Source of the DNA: Acidobacteriota bacterium
Lineage (GTDB): Bacteria; Acidobacteriota; Terriglobia; Terriglobales; Acidobacteriaceae
NCBI GenBank assembly: GCA_021798655.1
Contig: JAJZFE010000482.1
Location: 1 to 6,772, forward strand
Length of the DNA: 6,772 nucleotides
Reading direction: 5' to 3'
Shown here: positions 1-6,339 of the stretch, one piece after another
How positions within the stretch are numbered: the stretch's first letter is position 1
Layout: every line of letters starts with the position of its first letter
Program-made: the position numbers and the translations under genes
The notes under the pieces: model-generated
Told to the model about the DNA's origin: nothing
The model's database searches: none
What the model saw: the letters and a program-made list of their open reading frames with translations, nothing else

Positions 1-99
1 GAGTGGAAGGTCGTCCCCGCGCCGACCGCCTCACCGTACTACCCACCCAGCTATCCCCCACCGCCGCCGTCTGCCTACCAGCCTCCGCCGCAGGCATAG
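1..99 (+). CDS. C-terminal end of an unidentified Pro/Tyr-rich protein (partial)
   Basis: Frame 1 is open from the window edge to a TAG at 97-99, giving the last 32 residues of a protein that begins outside the window. The tail opens with EWKVVPAP and then becomes a low-complexity run of Pro, Tyr, Ser and Gln, including five consecutive prolines and the pieces YYPPSYPP and YQPPPQA. Such tails are usually disordered and occur at the ends of many secreted or membrane-associated proteins, so they do not identify a family. I do not recognise the gene. The strand, frame and stop are supported by the clean in-frame ending and by the 61-base gap that separates it from gltX. An accidental open frame of this length is possible, because GC-rich DNA gives long open frames by chance. 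Confidence 0.6.
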   Translation, partial: EWKVVPAPTASPYYPPSYPPPPPSAYQPPPQA

Positions 100-130
100 C
101 CCGAGCATCCACACTCGACGGGAGCGTCTC

Positions 131-151
131 TGTTAACATCGAAGTCTAGAC
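131..151. promoter_or_regulatory. Two perfect 8-bp palindromes upstream of gltX (possible operator)
   Basis: TGTTAACA (131-138) and GTCTAGAC (144-151) are each perfect 8-bp palindromes, with centres 13 bp apart, in the 61-base gap before gltX. The right one ends 9 bases before the start codon. They differ in sequence, so they are not two copies of one site. A binding site is only one reading; two palindromes this short can occur by chance. I saw no convincing -35/-10 pair or Shine-Dalgarno sequence in this gap. Confidence 0.2.
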
Positions 152-160
152 AACGATCCG

Positions 161-1669
161 ATGACAACAGAGACCTCCACACCTTCGTCCCGCCCCACCC
201 GCGTCCGCATCGCCCCTTCGCCCACCGGCGACCCCCACGTCGGCACCGCCTACATCGGCCTGCTGAACTACCTCTTCGCCGCCCAGCGTGGCGGGCAGTT
301 CGTCCTGCGCATCGAGGACACCGACCGCACCCGCTTCGTCTCCACCAGCGAGCAAATGATCTTCGACGCGCTCCGGTGGATCGGCCTGAAGTGGAACGAA
401 GGCCCCGATGTCGGCGGCCCATTTGGCCCCTATCGCCAGTCTGAGCGCACGGAAATCTACCGTCACCATGTGCAGACGCTGCTCGACAACGGCACCGCCT
501 ACCGCTCGTTCGAGACCGCAGAAGAACTCGACGCGATGCGTCAGTCGCAGCTCGCCGCCAAGCAGCCGCCGCGCTACAACGGTGCGCACCGCGAACTCTC
601 CGCCGCACAGATTGCCGCCTTCGAGGCCGAAGGTCGCCCCAGCGTCATCCGCCTGAAGGTTCCCGCCAGCGGCTCCACCACCTTCCGCGACGAGTTGCGC
701 GGCGAGATCACCTTCGACCACAACAACGTGGATGACCAGGTGCTGATGAAGTCCGACGGCTTCCCCACCTACCACCTGGCCAACGTCATCGACGACCACC
801 TCATGCAGATCACCGACGTGATCCGCGCCGAGGAGTGGATCAGCAGCACGCCGAAGCATGTGCTGCTCTACAAGGCGTTCGGCTGGGAGCTGCCGAAGTT
901 CTGGCACATGCCGCTGCTGCGCAACATCGACAAGAGCAAAATCTCCAAGCGCAAGAACCCCGTCTCGCTCAACTACTACCGCGAGTCCGGCTACCTGCCG
1001 CAGGCGATGCTCAACTTCCTGGGCCTGATGGGCGGCGGCATGGCCCAGCCCACCGAGCAGGAGATCGTCTCGAAGGGCCTCAACACCAAGGAAGGCGACA
1101 TCTTCTCGCTCGCCGAGATGCTCGAAAAGTACGACTTCGCGCGTATCTCGCTCGGCGGCCCGGTCTTTGATCTGGTCAAACTGAAGTGGCTCAACGGCGA
1201 GTATCTCCGCAAGCTCTCGCCCGACGAGTTCTTCGACGCCATGCGTGCGACGCTCTTCTCTGACGAGTACCTTCGCGCCGTCGGCTCGCTCATCCAGACA
1301 CGCATCGAAAACCTCGGACAGTTCGGCGACATGACCGGCTTCCTCTTCAGTGATAACGTTATGCCACCCGAAGGCGTCTGGCTGCCGAAGAAGCGCGAAG
1401 CCGCCGAGACGCTCAAGTTCGCCGAAGAGCAACTCACCGCGCTCGAAGCCGCTGCGTGGGACACGATAAGCCTGGACGCCGCGCTGAAGGCGCTTGGCGA
1501 AGCACAGCAGTGGAGCGTGAAGGAAAACTTCATGCTGCTCCGCGCCATCCTCAGCGGCAGCACGCAGTCCCCACCGCTGCTGGAGAGCCTTGTCGTCTTC
1601 GGCAAGGCGCGCACGCTCGACCGCATCCGCCGCTTCATAGCCTTCCAGAAGCTGCCCAAACGCCAGTAG
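161..1669 (+). CDS. gltX: Glutamyl-tRNA synthetase (GluRS)
   Basis: This cytoplasmic class I synthetase (502 aa) charges tRNA-Glu with glutamate using ATP. The Rossmann catalytic core carries the HIGH-type signature in SPTGDPHVGTA (residues 20-30, HVGT at 26-29) and the KMSKS-type signature KISKR at 260-264. The segment LGGPVFDLVKLKWLNGEYLR (331-350) begins the helical anticodon-binding part. The sequence resembles the Thermus-type bacterial GluRS (about 468 aa) more than the E. coli type. The protein contains no cysteine at all, so the zinc-binding Cys cluster of E. coli-type enzymes is missing; AYRSFET (113-119) occupies the usual place. Arg381 may correspond to the anticodon-reading Arg358 of T. 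thermophilus GluRS, but that alignment is from memory. ATG at 161 is the only possible start, because the frame has a TAA at 134-136 and no other start codon between. No clear Shine-Dalgarno precedes it. The cupin gene follows after 46 bases on the same strand. Confidence 0.97.
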   Translation: MTTETSTPSSRPTRVRIAPSPTGDPHVGTAYIGLLNYLFAAQRGGQFVLRIEDTDRTRFVSTSEQMIFDALRWIGLKWNEGPDVGGPFGPYRQSERTEIYRHHVQTLLDNGTAYRSFETAEELDAMRQSQLAAKQPPRYNGAHRELSAAQIAAFEAEGRPSVIRLKVPASGSTTFRDELRGEITFDHNNVDDQVLMKSDGFPTYHLANVIDDHLMQITDVIRAEEWISSTPKHVLLYKAFGWELPKFWHMPLLRNIDKSKISKRKNPVSLNYYRESGYLPQAMLNFLGLMGGGMAQPTEQEIVSKGLNTKEGDIFSLAEMLEKYDFARISLGGPVFDLVKLKWLNGEYLRKLSPDEFFDAMRATLFSDEYLRAVGSLIQTRIENLGQFGDMTGFLFSDNVMPPEGVWLPKKREAAETLKFAEEQLTALEAAAWDTISLDAALKALGEAQQWSVKENFMLLRAILSGSTQSPPLLESLVVFGKARTLDRIRRFIAFQKLPKRQ

Positions 1670-1702
1670 CAAAGTGCAGCCGACACGCACTATGATGCCG
1701 CT

Positions 1703-1708
1703 GGAGAG
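1703..1708 (+). promoter_or_regulatory. Ribosome binding site that fixes the cupin start
   Basis: GGAGAG lies 7 bases before the ATG at 1716. It selects that start over the in-frame GTG at 1674 and the ATGs at 1692 and 1695, which have no comparable site and would add a polar extension ahead of the signal peptide. Confidence 0.6.
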
Positions 1709-1715
1709 ACCTGCC

Positions 1716-2177
1716 ATGAAAAAGCCACTTCAGCTCATCGCCCTTGCACTCTGCCTCGCACCCGTTCTGCGCACCAGTGCACAAACCGCCGCGCCCGTCT
1801 TCCCCAAGGGCGATCTCTCCAACACGAAGAACCACACCGGCGACATCTGGCTCTCCGAGCTCAGCGTCGGCGACGCGACCTTCGACCCGACCATCGCCCA
1901 GGCCACCTACGGCCCCGGCGCCCGGCTCGACTGGCACGTCCATCCCGGCGGTCAGGTGCTGCTCATCACCGAAGGCACAGGCTACTATCAGGAGCGCGGC
2001 AAGCCGATCCGCATCGTTCACAAAGGCGATGTCATCAAGTCCGCTCCTGGCGTCGAGCACTGGCACGCCGCAGCGCCGCACAGCACCTTCGCCTACATCG
2101 CTGTCACGCCTACGCAAAAGGGCAAGACCCTCTGGCTGGAGCCAGTGACGGACAAGGACTACAACAGCGTGAAGTAG
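1716..2177 (+). CDS. Exported single-domain cupin, related to acidobacterial hydroxynitrile-lyase cupins
   Basis: This small beta-barrel metalloprotein (153 aa) has an N-terminal signal peptide: MKKP, a hydrophobic stretch to about residue 18, and likely cleavage near Ala22-Gln23. It is therefore predicted to be periplasmic. The cupin domain spans about residues 55-135. Motif 1 is GPGARLDWHVHPGGQ (67-80 region) and motif 2 is GDVIKSAPGVEHWH (104-117). The probable metal ligands are His74, His76, Gln80 and His115. Their spacing (+2, +4, +35) is the same as I recall for His53, His55, Gln59 and His94 of the Mn-dependent (R)-selective hydroxynitrile lyase of Granulicella tundricola, whose C-terminus (VTDEQY) also resembles VTDKDY here. 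Related cupins are annotated as quercetin-dioxygenase-like or carboxymuconolactone-decarboxylase-associated, so the real substrate is unknown. The gene starts 46 bases after gltX with its own ribosome binding site, so it may be co-transcribed, though the functions are unrelated. Confidence 0.88.
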   Translation: MKKPLQLIALALCLAPVLRTSAQTAAPVFPKGDLSNTKNHTGDIWLSELSVGDATFDPTIAQATYGPGARLDWHVHPGGQVLLITEGTGYYQERGKPIRIVHKGDVIKSAPGVEHWHAAAPHSTFAYIAVTPTQKGKTLWLEPVTDKDYNSVK

Positions 2178-2197
2178 CTGGCAGCGCCCGCCGCTAC
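2174..2197. terminator. Hairpin spanning both stop codons of convergent genes (possible bidirectional terminator)
   Basis: GTAGC (2174-2178) pairs with GCTAC (2193-2197), and GGC (2180-2182) pairs with GCC (2190-2192). T2179 is bulged and the loop is 7 bases. The stem contains the TAG of the cupin gene (2175-2177) on one arm and the TAG of the minus-strand gene (2196-2194) on the other. No T-tract follows on either strand, so it is not a classical intrinsic terminator. It is the only structure in the 16-base gap between the two genes. Confidence 0.3.
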
Positions 2198-2685
2198 CTC
2201 GCCGTCACCACCACATGCACCGCGAGATTCCTCGGCGGAAAGCAGGCTGCGTTGTCACAAGCCTGGTAGTGCAGTGTGCCGTTCAGCGTGGAGCTGCCCT
2301 TGGGCACCACCACCCGTAGCATCACGCGAAACTCGCCCTGGTACACATCCAGCGTCTCGCCGGCACCGATGGGCAGCGTGAAGGACACCCCCGCCGGGTA
2401 GCTCTCGCCCAGCACCTGCTGTCCGTTCGCCGCGTCCAGTTTCAGCGCAGTCGGGATCAGCAGCTCGTCCTTCGGCGTGTGCGAGTTGATGTGAAACCCG
2501 TCGTCCACGCGGAAGCGCAGCTCCACATCCTGCGCCTTGCCCGCGGCCACGTTCACCGCGTCCGACAACAGCTGCACGTGTTCCTTGCCCGCCACGCGCG
2601 CCTGGCCCAGGTCGATCTGCTGCGCGGCTCCCGCCAGCGACACGACCGCACACGCGCCCAGCATCGTGGTTCGCAAGCTCATCAT
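2194..2685 (-). CDS. Stand-alone periplasmic DsbD N-terminal-like (DsbD-alpha) domain protein
   Basis: The protein (163 aa) resembles the N-terminal periplasmic domain of the thiol:disulfide interchange protein DsbD, which passes electrons to periplasmic partners. Recognisable parts are FRVDDGFHINSHTPKDE (58-74), typical of this immunoglobulin-like fold, and YQACDNAACFPP (140-151). The latter holds Cys143 and Cys148 in the position of the DsbD-alpha redox pair. A signal sequence covers about residues 1-22, ending AGAAQQ; LGAC at 9-12 also resembles a lipobox, but the hydrophobic stretch lies mostly after that Cys, so ordinary cleavage is more likely. The membrane channel and C-terminal thioredoxin domains of full DsbD are absent. 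The ATG at 2685 overlaps the TGA of the upstream thioredoxin gene as ATGA, which indicates translational coupling. Cys143 and Cys148 could instead form a structural disulfide, and no catalytic role is proven. Confidence 0.85.
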   Translation of the reverse strand: MMSLRTTMLGACAVVSLAGAAQQIDLGQARVAGKEHVQLLSDAVNVAAGKAQDVELRFRVDDGFHINSHTPKDELLIPTALKLDAANGQQVLGESYPAGVSFTLPIGAGETLDVYQGEFRVMLRVVVPKGSSTLNGTLHYQACDNAACFPPRNLAVHVVVTAR

Positions 2686-3293
2686 GCCCCCGCCAGAATC
2701 TTCTGGATGTTGGCCTCGATCTGATCGCGCGTCGGCGCTCCAGCGGTCTCGTCCACGATGGTGCCCTTCGAGTCCACGTAGAACGTCTCCGGCAGATAAT
2801 CCACCCCGCCGTACAGCTTCGGAATGCTGTCATCGGGCAGCAAAATCGGATATGTGACACCGATCTTCTTCACCGCTTTGGCAATGTCTTCGGTCGAGGT
2901 GCCCGTGTCCTGCGACAGCCCCAGGATCACCAGCCCCTGGCCCTTGTACTTCTGGTTCATCTCCTCAAACCACGGCATCTCCAGCTTGCACGGCCCGCAC
3001 CACGTGGCCCAGAAGTTCACGATCACCGGATGTCCGCGGAACTGTGCCAGCGACACCTTCTTGCCGTCCAGGGCCACCAGCGTGAACGCCGGCGCAATCT
3101 TGCCCTGCAGGCTCGCGCCCTGTCCGTCGGGCTGGCTGTTGGTCTCCTCCGGCGAGTTCTTCGTCAGCGTCACAATCTTCTGCTGCGTCTGCTCCATCGC
3201 CATCCGTCGCTGCCGCAAGTTGTGCCACCCTGCCCAGAACAGACCGCCCAGGACCACTACCATCATCGCGAACACTGCCAGCTTACGCACCAC
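2682..3293 (-). CDS. Membrane-anchored TlpA/ResA-like thioredoxin
   Basis: This thiol-disulfide oxidoreductase has one N-terminal membrane anchor (about residues 6-23, AVFAMMVVVLGGLFWAGW region), a polar Gln/Ser-rich linker to about residue 65, and a thioredoxin fold facing the periplasm. The active site is FWATWCGPC, with Cys99 and Cys102 and the cis-proline at Pro168 in DYLPETF. Family members usually reduce partner disulfides, for example in cytochrome c maturation, but no ccm genes are in view. The furthest upstream start is GTG at 3299, only 2 bases from a perfect AGGAGG. The GTG at 3293 has the normal 8-base spacing and is preferred, giving 203 aa; residue numbers here use it. GTG at 3290 is a third option. 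The stop overlaps the DsbD-alpha-like gene by 4 bases, so the two are one operon and probably work together. The promoter must lie in the 86-92 bases shared with divergent kdsD. Confidence 0.92.
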   Translation of the reverse strand: MVRKLAVFAMMVVVLGGLFWAGWHNLRQRRMAMEQTQQKIVTLTKNSPEETNSQPDGQGASLQGKIAPAFTLVALDGKKVSLAQFRGHPVIVNFWATWCGPCKLEMPWFEEMNQKYKGQGLVILGLSQDTGTSTEDIAKAVKKIGVTYPILLPDDSIPKLYGGVDYLPETFYVDSKGTIVDETAGAPTRDQIEANIQKILAGA

Positions 3294-3301
3294 GCTCACA
3301 T

Positions 3302-3307
3302 CCTCCT
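3302..3307 (-). promoter_or_regulatory. Perfect Shine-Dalgarno deciding the thioredoxin start
   Basis: The minus strand reads AGGAGG here (CCTCCT on plus). It leaves 2 bases to the GTG at 3299, 8 to the GTG at 3293 and 11 to the GTG at 3290. The middle start has the usual spacing. It is the strongest ribosome binding site in the window. Confidence 0.65.
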
Positions 3308-3337
3308 GCGCGAACCAACGCCTCGCGCCCCTGCAGC

Positions 3338-3367
3338 TTTAGTCTAACGCCGAGCCTCTGCTAGCAT
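3338..3367 (+). promoter_or_regulatory. Weak candidate promoter for kdsD
   Basis: In the divergent gap (about 3300-3385), TAGCAT at 3362-3367 resembles a -10 box and TTTAGT at 3338-3343 is a poor -35, separated by 18 bases. Transcription would begin near 3374, about 12 bases before the kdsD ATG. I saw no better pair for kdsD, and none for the minus-strand gene. The match is weak and could be chance. Confidence 0.2.
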
Positions 3368-3385
3368 CACGTCTGGTCAACAACC

Positions 3386-4384
3386 ATGCCGCAAGCCAAC
3401 ACTCACACCGATCCGCTCTCGCCCGCCGACCTCATCCGCATCGAGGCCGACGCGCTGGGCCAGCTCGCCACACGGCTCGACGCCGGCCCGCAGCGGCACA
3501 GCTTTGACGCACTCGCCGACGCGATGGTTACAGCGACCAGGGCAAGCCACCGCATCGTGCTCACCGGCATCGGCAAGAGCGGACTCATCGCCCGCAAGAT
3601 CGCTGCCACGCTCGTCTCTACCGGCACAGCAGCCGCATTCCTGCACCCGACCGAAGCTCTGCACGGCGACCTCGGCCTGCTCTGCGCTGGCGACATCCTG
3701 CTCGCGCTCAGCTACTCTGGCGAGACCGAAGAGTTGCTTCGCCTCCTGCCCGTATTGCCGCGCCTCGGCGTCGCGCTCGCCTCGTTCACCGGCTGCATGA
3801 ACTCGCAGTTGGCTGCCGCCAGCCAGCACGTCCTCGATGTCTCCGTAGACCGCGAGGCCTGCACGCACCAGCTCGCGCCCACCGCCTCCACCACCGCTAT
3901 GCTCGCGCTCGGCGACGCACTGGCCATCGCCGTCAGTCAGCGCCTCAACTTCCAGCCGCAGCACTTCGCGGAGCTGCATCCCGGGGGGCAGCTCGGTCGC
4001 CGTCTCACGCCTGTCCGCACGCTCATGCACACCGCCGACGCGCTGCCTTCGGTGCTGCCCACCGCTACTCTTCCCGAGATCATCCACGAGATCTCCGCGC
4101 GCCGCCTCGGGCTCACCACCATCCAGCTTGGAGGCAAACTCATCGGTGTGCTCTCCGACGGCGATCTACGACGCCTCTTCGAGCGCGAAGGCCCCGCAGC
4201 CTTCCACCGTACCGCCGGCGAGATCGCCAATACCGCGCCACGCACCATCACGCCCGACATCTCCGCTGCCGAAGCCCTCGACCTGATGGAGCAGCACAAG
4301 ATCACCGCGCTAGTCGTCACCGCCGACGGCACCCAGGCCACCACCGTCCTCGGCATCCTGCATCTACACGACATCCTGAGCTGA
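3386..4384 (+). CDS. kdsD: D-arabinose-5-phosphate isomerase (KdsD/KpsF family)
   Basis: This enzyme (332 aa; E. coli KdsD has 328) converts D-ribulose 5-phosphate to D-arabinose 5-phosphate, the first committed step toward Kdo in lipopolysaccharide. A SIS sugar-isomerase domain occupies about residues 40-190, followed by two CBS domains (about 213-265 and 279-332). SIS motifs include GIGKSG (61-66), EALHGDLG (90-97) and SGETEE (111-116); HPGGQLGRR (198-206) follows. The catalytic residues known from E. coli (Lys59, Glu111, Glu152, His193) all appear here with a constant offset of five: Lys64, Glu116, Glu157 and His198. The enzyme is therefore probably active. ATG at 3386 is the first start after an in-frame TAG at 3362-3364, and no Shine-Dalgarno is visible. 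The gene stands apart from other Kdo genes (kdsA, kdsB, kdsC are not in view). proS follows after 65 bases. KpsF/GutQ paralogues share this architecture, so the paralogue name is less certain than the function. Confidence 0.95.
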   Translation: MPQANTHTDPLSPADLIRIEADALGQLATRLDAGPQRHSFDALADAMVTATRASHRIVLTGIGKSGLIARKIAATLVSTGTAAAFLHPTEALHGDLGLLCAGDILLALSYSGETEELLRLLPVLPRLGVALASFTGCMNSQLAAASQHVLDVSVDREACTHQLAPTASTTAMLALGDALAIAVSQRLNFQPQHFAELHPGGQLGRRLTPVRTLMHTADALPSVLPTATLPEIIHEISARRLGLTTIQLGGKLIGVLSDGDLRRLFEREGPAAFHRTAGEIANTAPRTITPDISAAEALDLMEQHKITALVVTADGTQATTVLGILHLHDILS

Positions 4385-4390
4385 CAATAG

Positions 4391-4425
4391 GTACCAGCAC
4401 CTGGAACCTGACACCCAGAACCTGG
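4391..4425. repeat. Degenerate 7-bp tandem repeat, about five units
   Basis: Between kdsD and proS the sequence divides into heptamers GTACCAG, CACCTGG, AACCTGA, CACCCAG and AACCTGG (4391, 4398, 4405, 4412, 4419), consensus [A/C]ACCTGG. Units two and five differ only in the first base, and the first unit is the weakest. A sixth unit (CCCCTCC, 4426-4432) is barely recognisable. The array fills much of the 65-base gap and stops just before a -10-like box. Its role is unknown. Confidence 0.6.
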
Positions 4426-4434
4426 CCCCTCCGC

Positions 4435-4440
4435 TACAAT
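4435..4440 (+). promoter_or_regulatory. -10-like box immediately before proS
   Basis: TACAAT matches the TATAAT consensus at 5 of 6 positions and ends 9 bases before the proS ATG (4450). Transcription starting at the usual distance would begin at about 4447-4450, giving a nearly or fully leaderless mRNA. This fits the absence of a Shine-Dalgarno. No -35 is visible at 16-18 bases; CTGACA at 4408-4413 is 21 bases away, which is too far for a standard promoter. Confidence 0.35.
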
Positions 4441-4449
4441 CGAACAGAT

Positions 4450-6309
4450 ATGCAACGTTGGTCCAAGCTCTTCATCCCCACCCTTCGCGAAGCCCCCACA
4501 GACGCGGAAGTCGCCAGCCACAAACTGCTGCTCCGCGCCGGATACATTCGTCAGCTCGGCGCTGGCATCTACAGCTACCTGCCACTCGGCCAGCGCGCCA
4601 TCAACAAGATCGTCGCCATCGTGCGCGAGGAGATGGATCGCATCGGCGCGCAGGAGTTTCTGCTGCCCACGCTGAACCCCGTGGAGCTGTGGCAGGAGTC
4701 CGGCCGCGAAGCGGTCATGGGGCAGAACCTCTTCCACCTCAAGGACCGCAAGGGCGCTGACCTCGTCCTCGCCATGACGCACGAGGAGGTCATCACCTCC
4801 ATCGCGCGCAACGAGCTGCGCAGCTACAAGCAGCTGCCGCAGACCTGGTACCAGATCCAGACCAAGTTCCGCGACGAGCCTCGACCCAAGTCCGGCCTGC
4901 TGCGCGTGCGCCAGTTCCTCATGAAGGATGCGTACTCCTTCGACATCGACCAGGCCGGGCTCGACAAGAGCTACGACCTGCAGGACGCCGCCTACCGCGC
5001 CATATTCACGCGCTGCGGGCTGGAGTTCGTCGCCGTCGAGGCTGACTCCGGTGCGATGGGCGGCAGCGGCTCGCAGGAGTTCATGGTCTACACCGAAGCC
5101 GGTGAAGACCTCATCGCCTCGTCCTCCTCGGGTTACGCAGCCAACCTCGAAAAGGCCACCTCGAAGCTCGCGCCCGTCGCAGACCTGGCACCCACCGGCG
5201 ACGGAATGCCCGAACTCGTCGCGACGCCGGGCAAGGCCTCCATCGCCGACGTCACCGCGTTCTTCGGCATCCACGCCTCGCAGGACATCAAGTGCGTAGC
5301 CTTCATGGGCAGCCACAGCGCACAGTTGGCAAGTGAGCCGTTACGCCCCGTTGTAGCCTTCCTGCGCGGAGACCACCAGGTCAACGAGACCAAGCTCAAC
5401 GCCATCGCAGGCACAGCAGAGCTGCGTCCGATGACGCCCGAAGAGCTCGCACTGCACATCGGTGGACCGGCAGGCTTCCTTGGCCCGGTCGGCATCGCAC
5501 AGGTGATGACACAGGGCTCGCTCAACGGACTCAAATCCGGCAAGGCGCTCGACAAGCTAAAGGGCGTGCTGCGCGACGTGCCCGCCGAAGGCATTCGCAC
5601 CATCGTCGTGATGGACCTCGGCCTCGAAGGCCGCAGCAACCTTGTCGCTGGCGCGAACCAGCTCGACTTCCACTACCGCAACGTCACGCCGGGCCGCGAC
5701 TTCACGCCGACTGTCATTGCCGACATCCGCAACATCAATGAAGGCGAGCTCGACCCCGTCGCAGGCCAGCCGCTGCGCCTCGGCAAGGCAGTCGAGATCG
5801 GCCATATCTTCAAGCTCGGCACCAAGTACACCGAGAGCATGGGCTCGCGCGTGCTCGACACCAACGGCAAGGAAGTCACGCCCATCATGGGCTGCTACGG
5901 CATCGGCATCGAGCGCATCCTCACCGCTGCCATTGAGTCCAGCGCGGCGAAGTTCGCCGCCGCAGGCGCAGCAGACCAGTACGCCCTGCCCGCCAGCATC
6001 GCACCGTATCAGGTCATCGTCACCATCACCAACGTGAAGGAGCAACCGCTGCTGGCTGCCGGGGAGGCACTCGCTGCCGAACTGCACGCCGCGGACATCG
6101 ACGTGCTGCTCGACGACCGCGACGAACGCGCTGGCGTCAAGTTCAAGGACGCGGAACTGATCGGCGTGCCCTACCGTATCAACATCGGCAAGAAGCTCGC
6201 CGAAAGCCAGGTAGAACTCGTTGACCGCCTCACCGGAACCACCACCGACATCCCCCTTCAGGCTGTCGCCACACATCTCCAAACGCTCCTCGCAACGTCC
6301 AACCGCTAG
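4450..6309 (+). CDS. proS: Prolyl-tRNA synthetase, bacterial type with editing domain
   Basis: This cytoplasmic class II synthetase (619 aa; E. coli 572) attaches proline to tRNA-Pro. The N-terminus [16 protein letters not shown] is typical and fixes the start. Class II motif 2 is seen in [18 protein letters not shown] (139-156) followed by LMKDAYSFD (157-165), and motif 3 in [11 protein letters not shown] (481-491). The INS domain that removes mischarged alanine lies between them (about 225-405). Lys281 in DIKCVAF and His408 in LDFHYRNV correspond, by alignment from memory, to the editing-domain residues Lys279 and His369 of E. coli, and Cys482 to Cys443. Editing is therefore probably intact. 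The C-terminal anticodon-binding domain spans about 520-619 ([20 protein letters not shown], 551-570). Extra length relative to E. coli lies partly in the INS region. No Shine-Dalgarno precedes the ATG, and a -10-like box ends 9 bases upstream, so the message may be leaderless. The PBP gene follows after 30 bases. Confidence 0.97.
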   Translation: MQRWSKLFIPTLREAPTDAEVASHKLLLRAGYIRQLGAGIYSYLPLGQRAINKIVAIVREEMDRIGAQEFLLPTLNPVELWQESGREAVMGQNLFHLKDRKGADLVLAMTHEEVITSIARNELRSYKQLPQTWYQIQTKFRDEPRPKSGLLRVRQFLMKDAYSFDIDQAGLDKSYDLQDAAYRAIFTRCGLEFVAVEADSGAMGGSGSQEFMVYTEAGEDLIASSSSGYAANLEKATSKLAPVADLAPTGDGMPELVATPGKASIADVTAFFGIHASQDIKCVAFMGSHSAQLASEPLRPVVAFLRGDHQVNETKLNAIAGTAELRPMTPEELALHIGGPAGFLGPVGIAQVMTQGSLNGLKSGKALDKLKGVLRDVPAEGIRTIVVMDLGLEGRSNLVAGANQLDFHYRNVTPGRDFTPTVIADIRNINEGELDPVAGQPLRLGKAVEIGHIFKLGTKYTESMGSRVLDTNGKEVTPIMGCYGIGIERILTAAIESSAAKFAAAGAADQYALPASIAPYQVIVTITNVKEQPLLAAGEALAAELHAADIDVLLDDRDERAGVKFKDAELIGVPYRINIGKKLAESQVELVDRLTGTTTDIPLQAVATHLQTLLATSNR

Positions 6310-6339
6310 CAGCGTTACCCCGCACCATCCTCTGCGCCT

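Noticed and set aside
1674..1715. GTG at 1674 (and ATGs at 1692 and 1695) as the cupin start
   Set aside because: They lack a ribosome binding site and would put a 14-residue (or shorter) polar extension before a complete signal peptide that has a well-spaced GGAGAG.
146..1717. A 523-codon open frame on the minus strand covering all of gltX
   Set aside because: It is the antisense of a certain GluRS gene. Its translation is Glu/Val/Ala/Leu/Gly-rich with no domain, as expected from GC-rich codons read backwards.
2653..2685. Lipobox (LGAC) making the DsbD-alpha-like protein a lipoprotein
   Set aside because: The hydrophobic stretch lies mostly after the Cys, with too little before it; a normal signal peptide ending at AGAAQ fits better. 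Not fully excluded.
3345..3385. TTGACC on the minus strand (3380-3375) as a -35 for the thioredoxin gene
   Set aside because: At 17 bases downstream the hexamer is AGGCTC, not a -10; the nearest -10-like TAGACT is 28 bases away.
3377..4087. A 236-codon minus-strand open frame inside kdsD
   Set aside because: It is antisense to the SIS domain with all catalytic residues in place; the product is low-complexity.
4381..4386. CTGACA at the end of kdsD as a -35 for proS
   Set aside because: It is 48 bases from the -10-like box and no -10 lies at the right distance from it.
3937..5316. A 459-codon minus-strand open frame across the end of kdsD and the start of proS
   Set aside because: It is antisense to two well-supported genes, runs through the intergenic repeat, and its product resembles no family.
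5557..6282. A 241-codon minus-strand open frame inside proS
   Set aside because: It shadows the editing and C-terminal domains of ProRS, which are recognisable on the plus strand.
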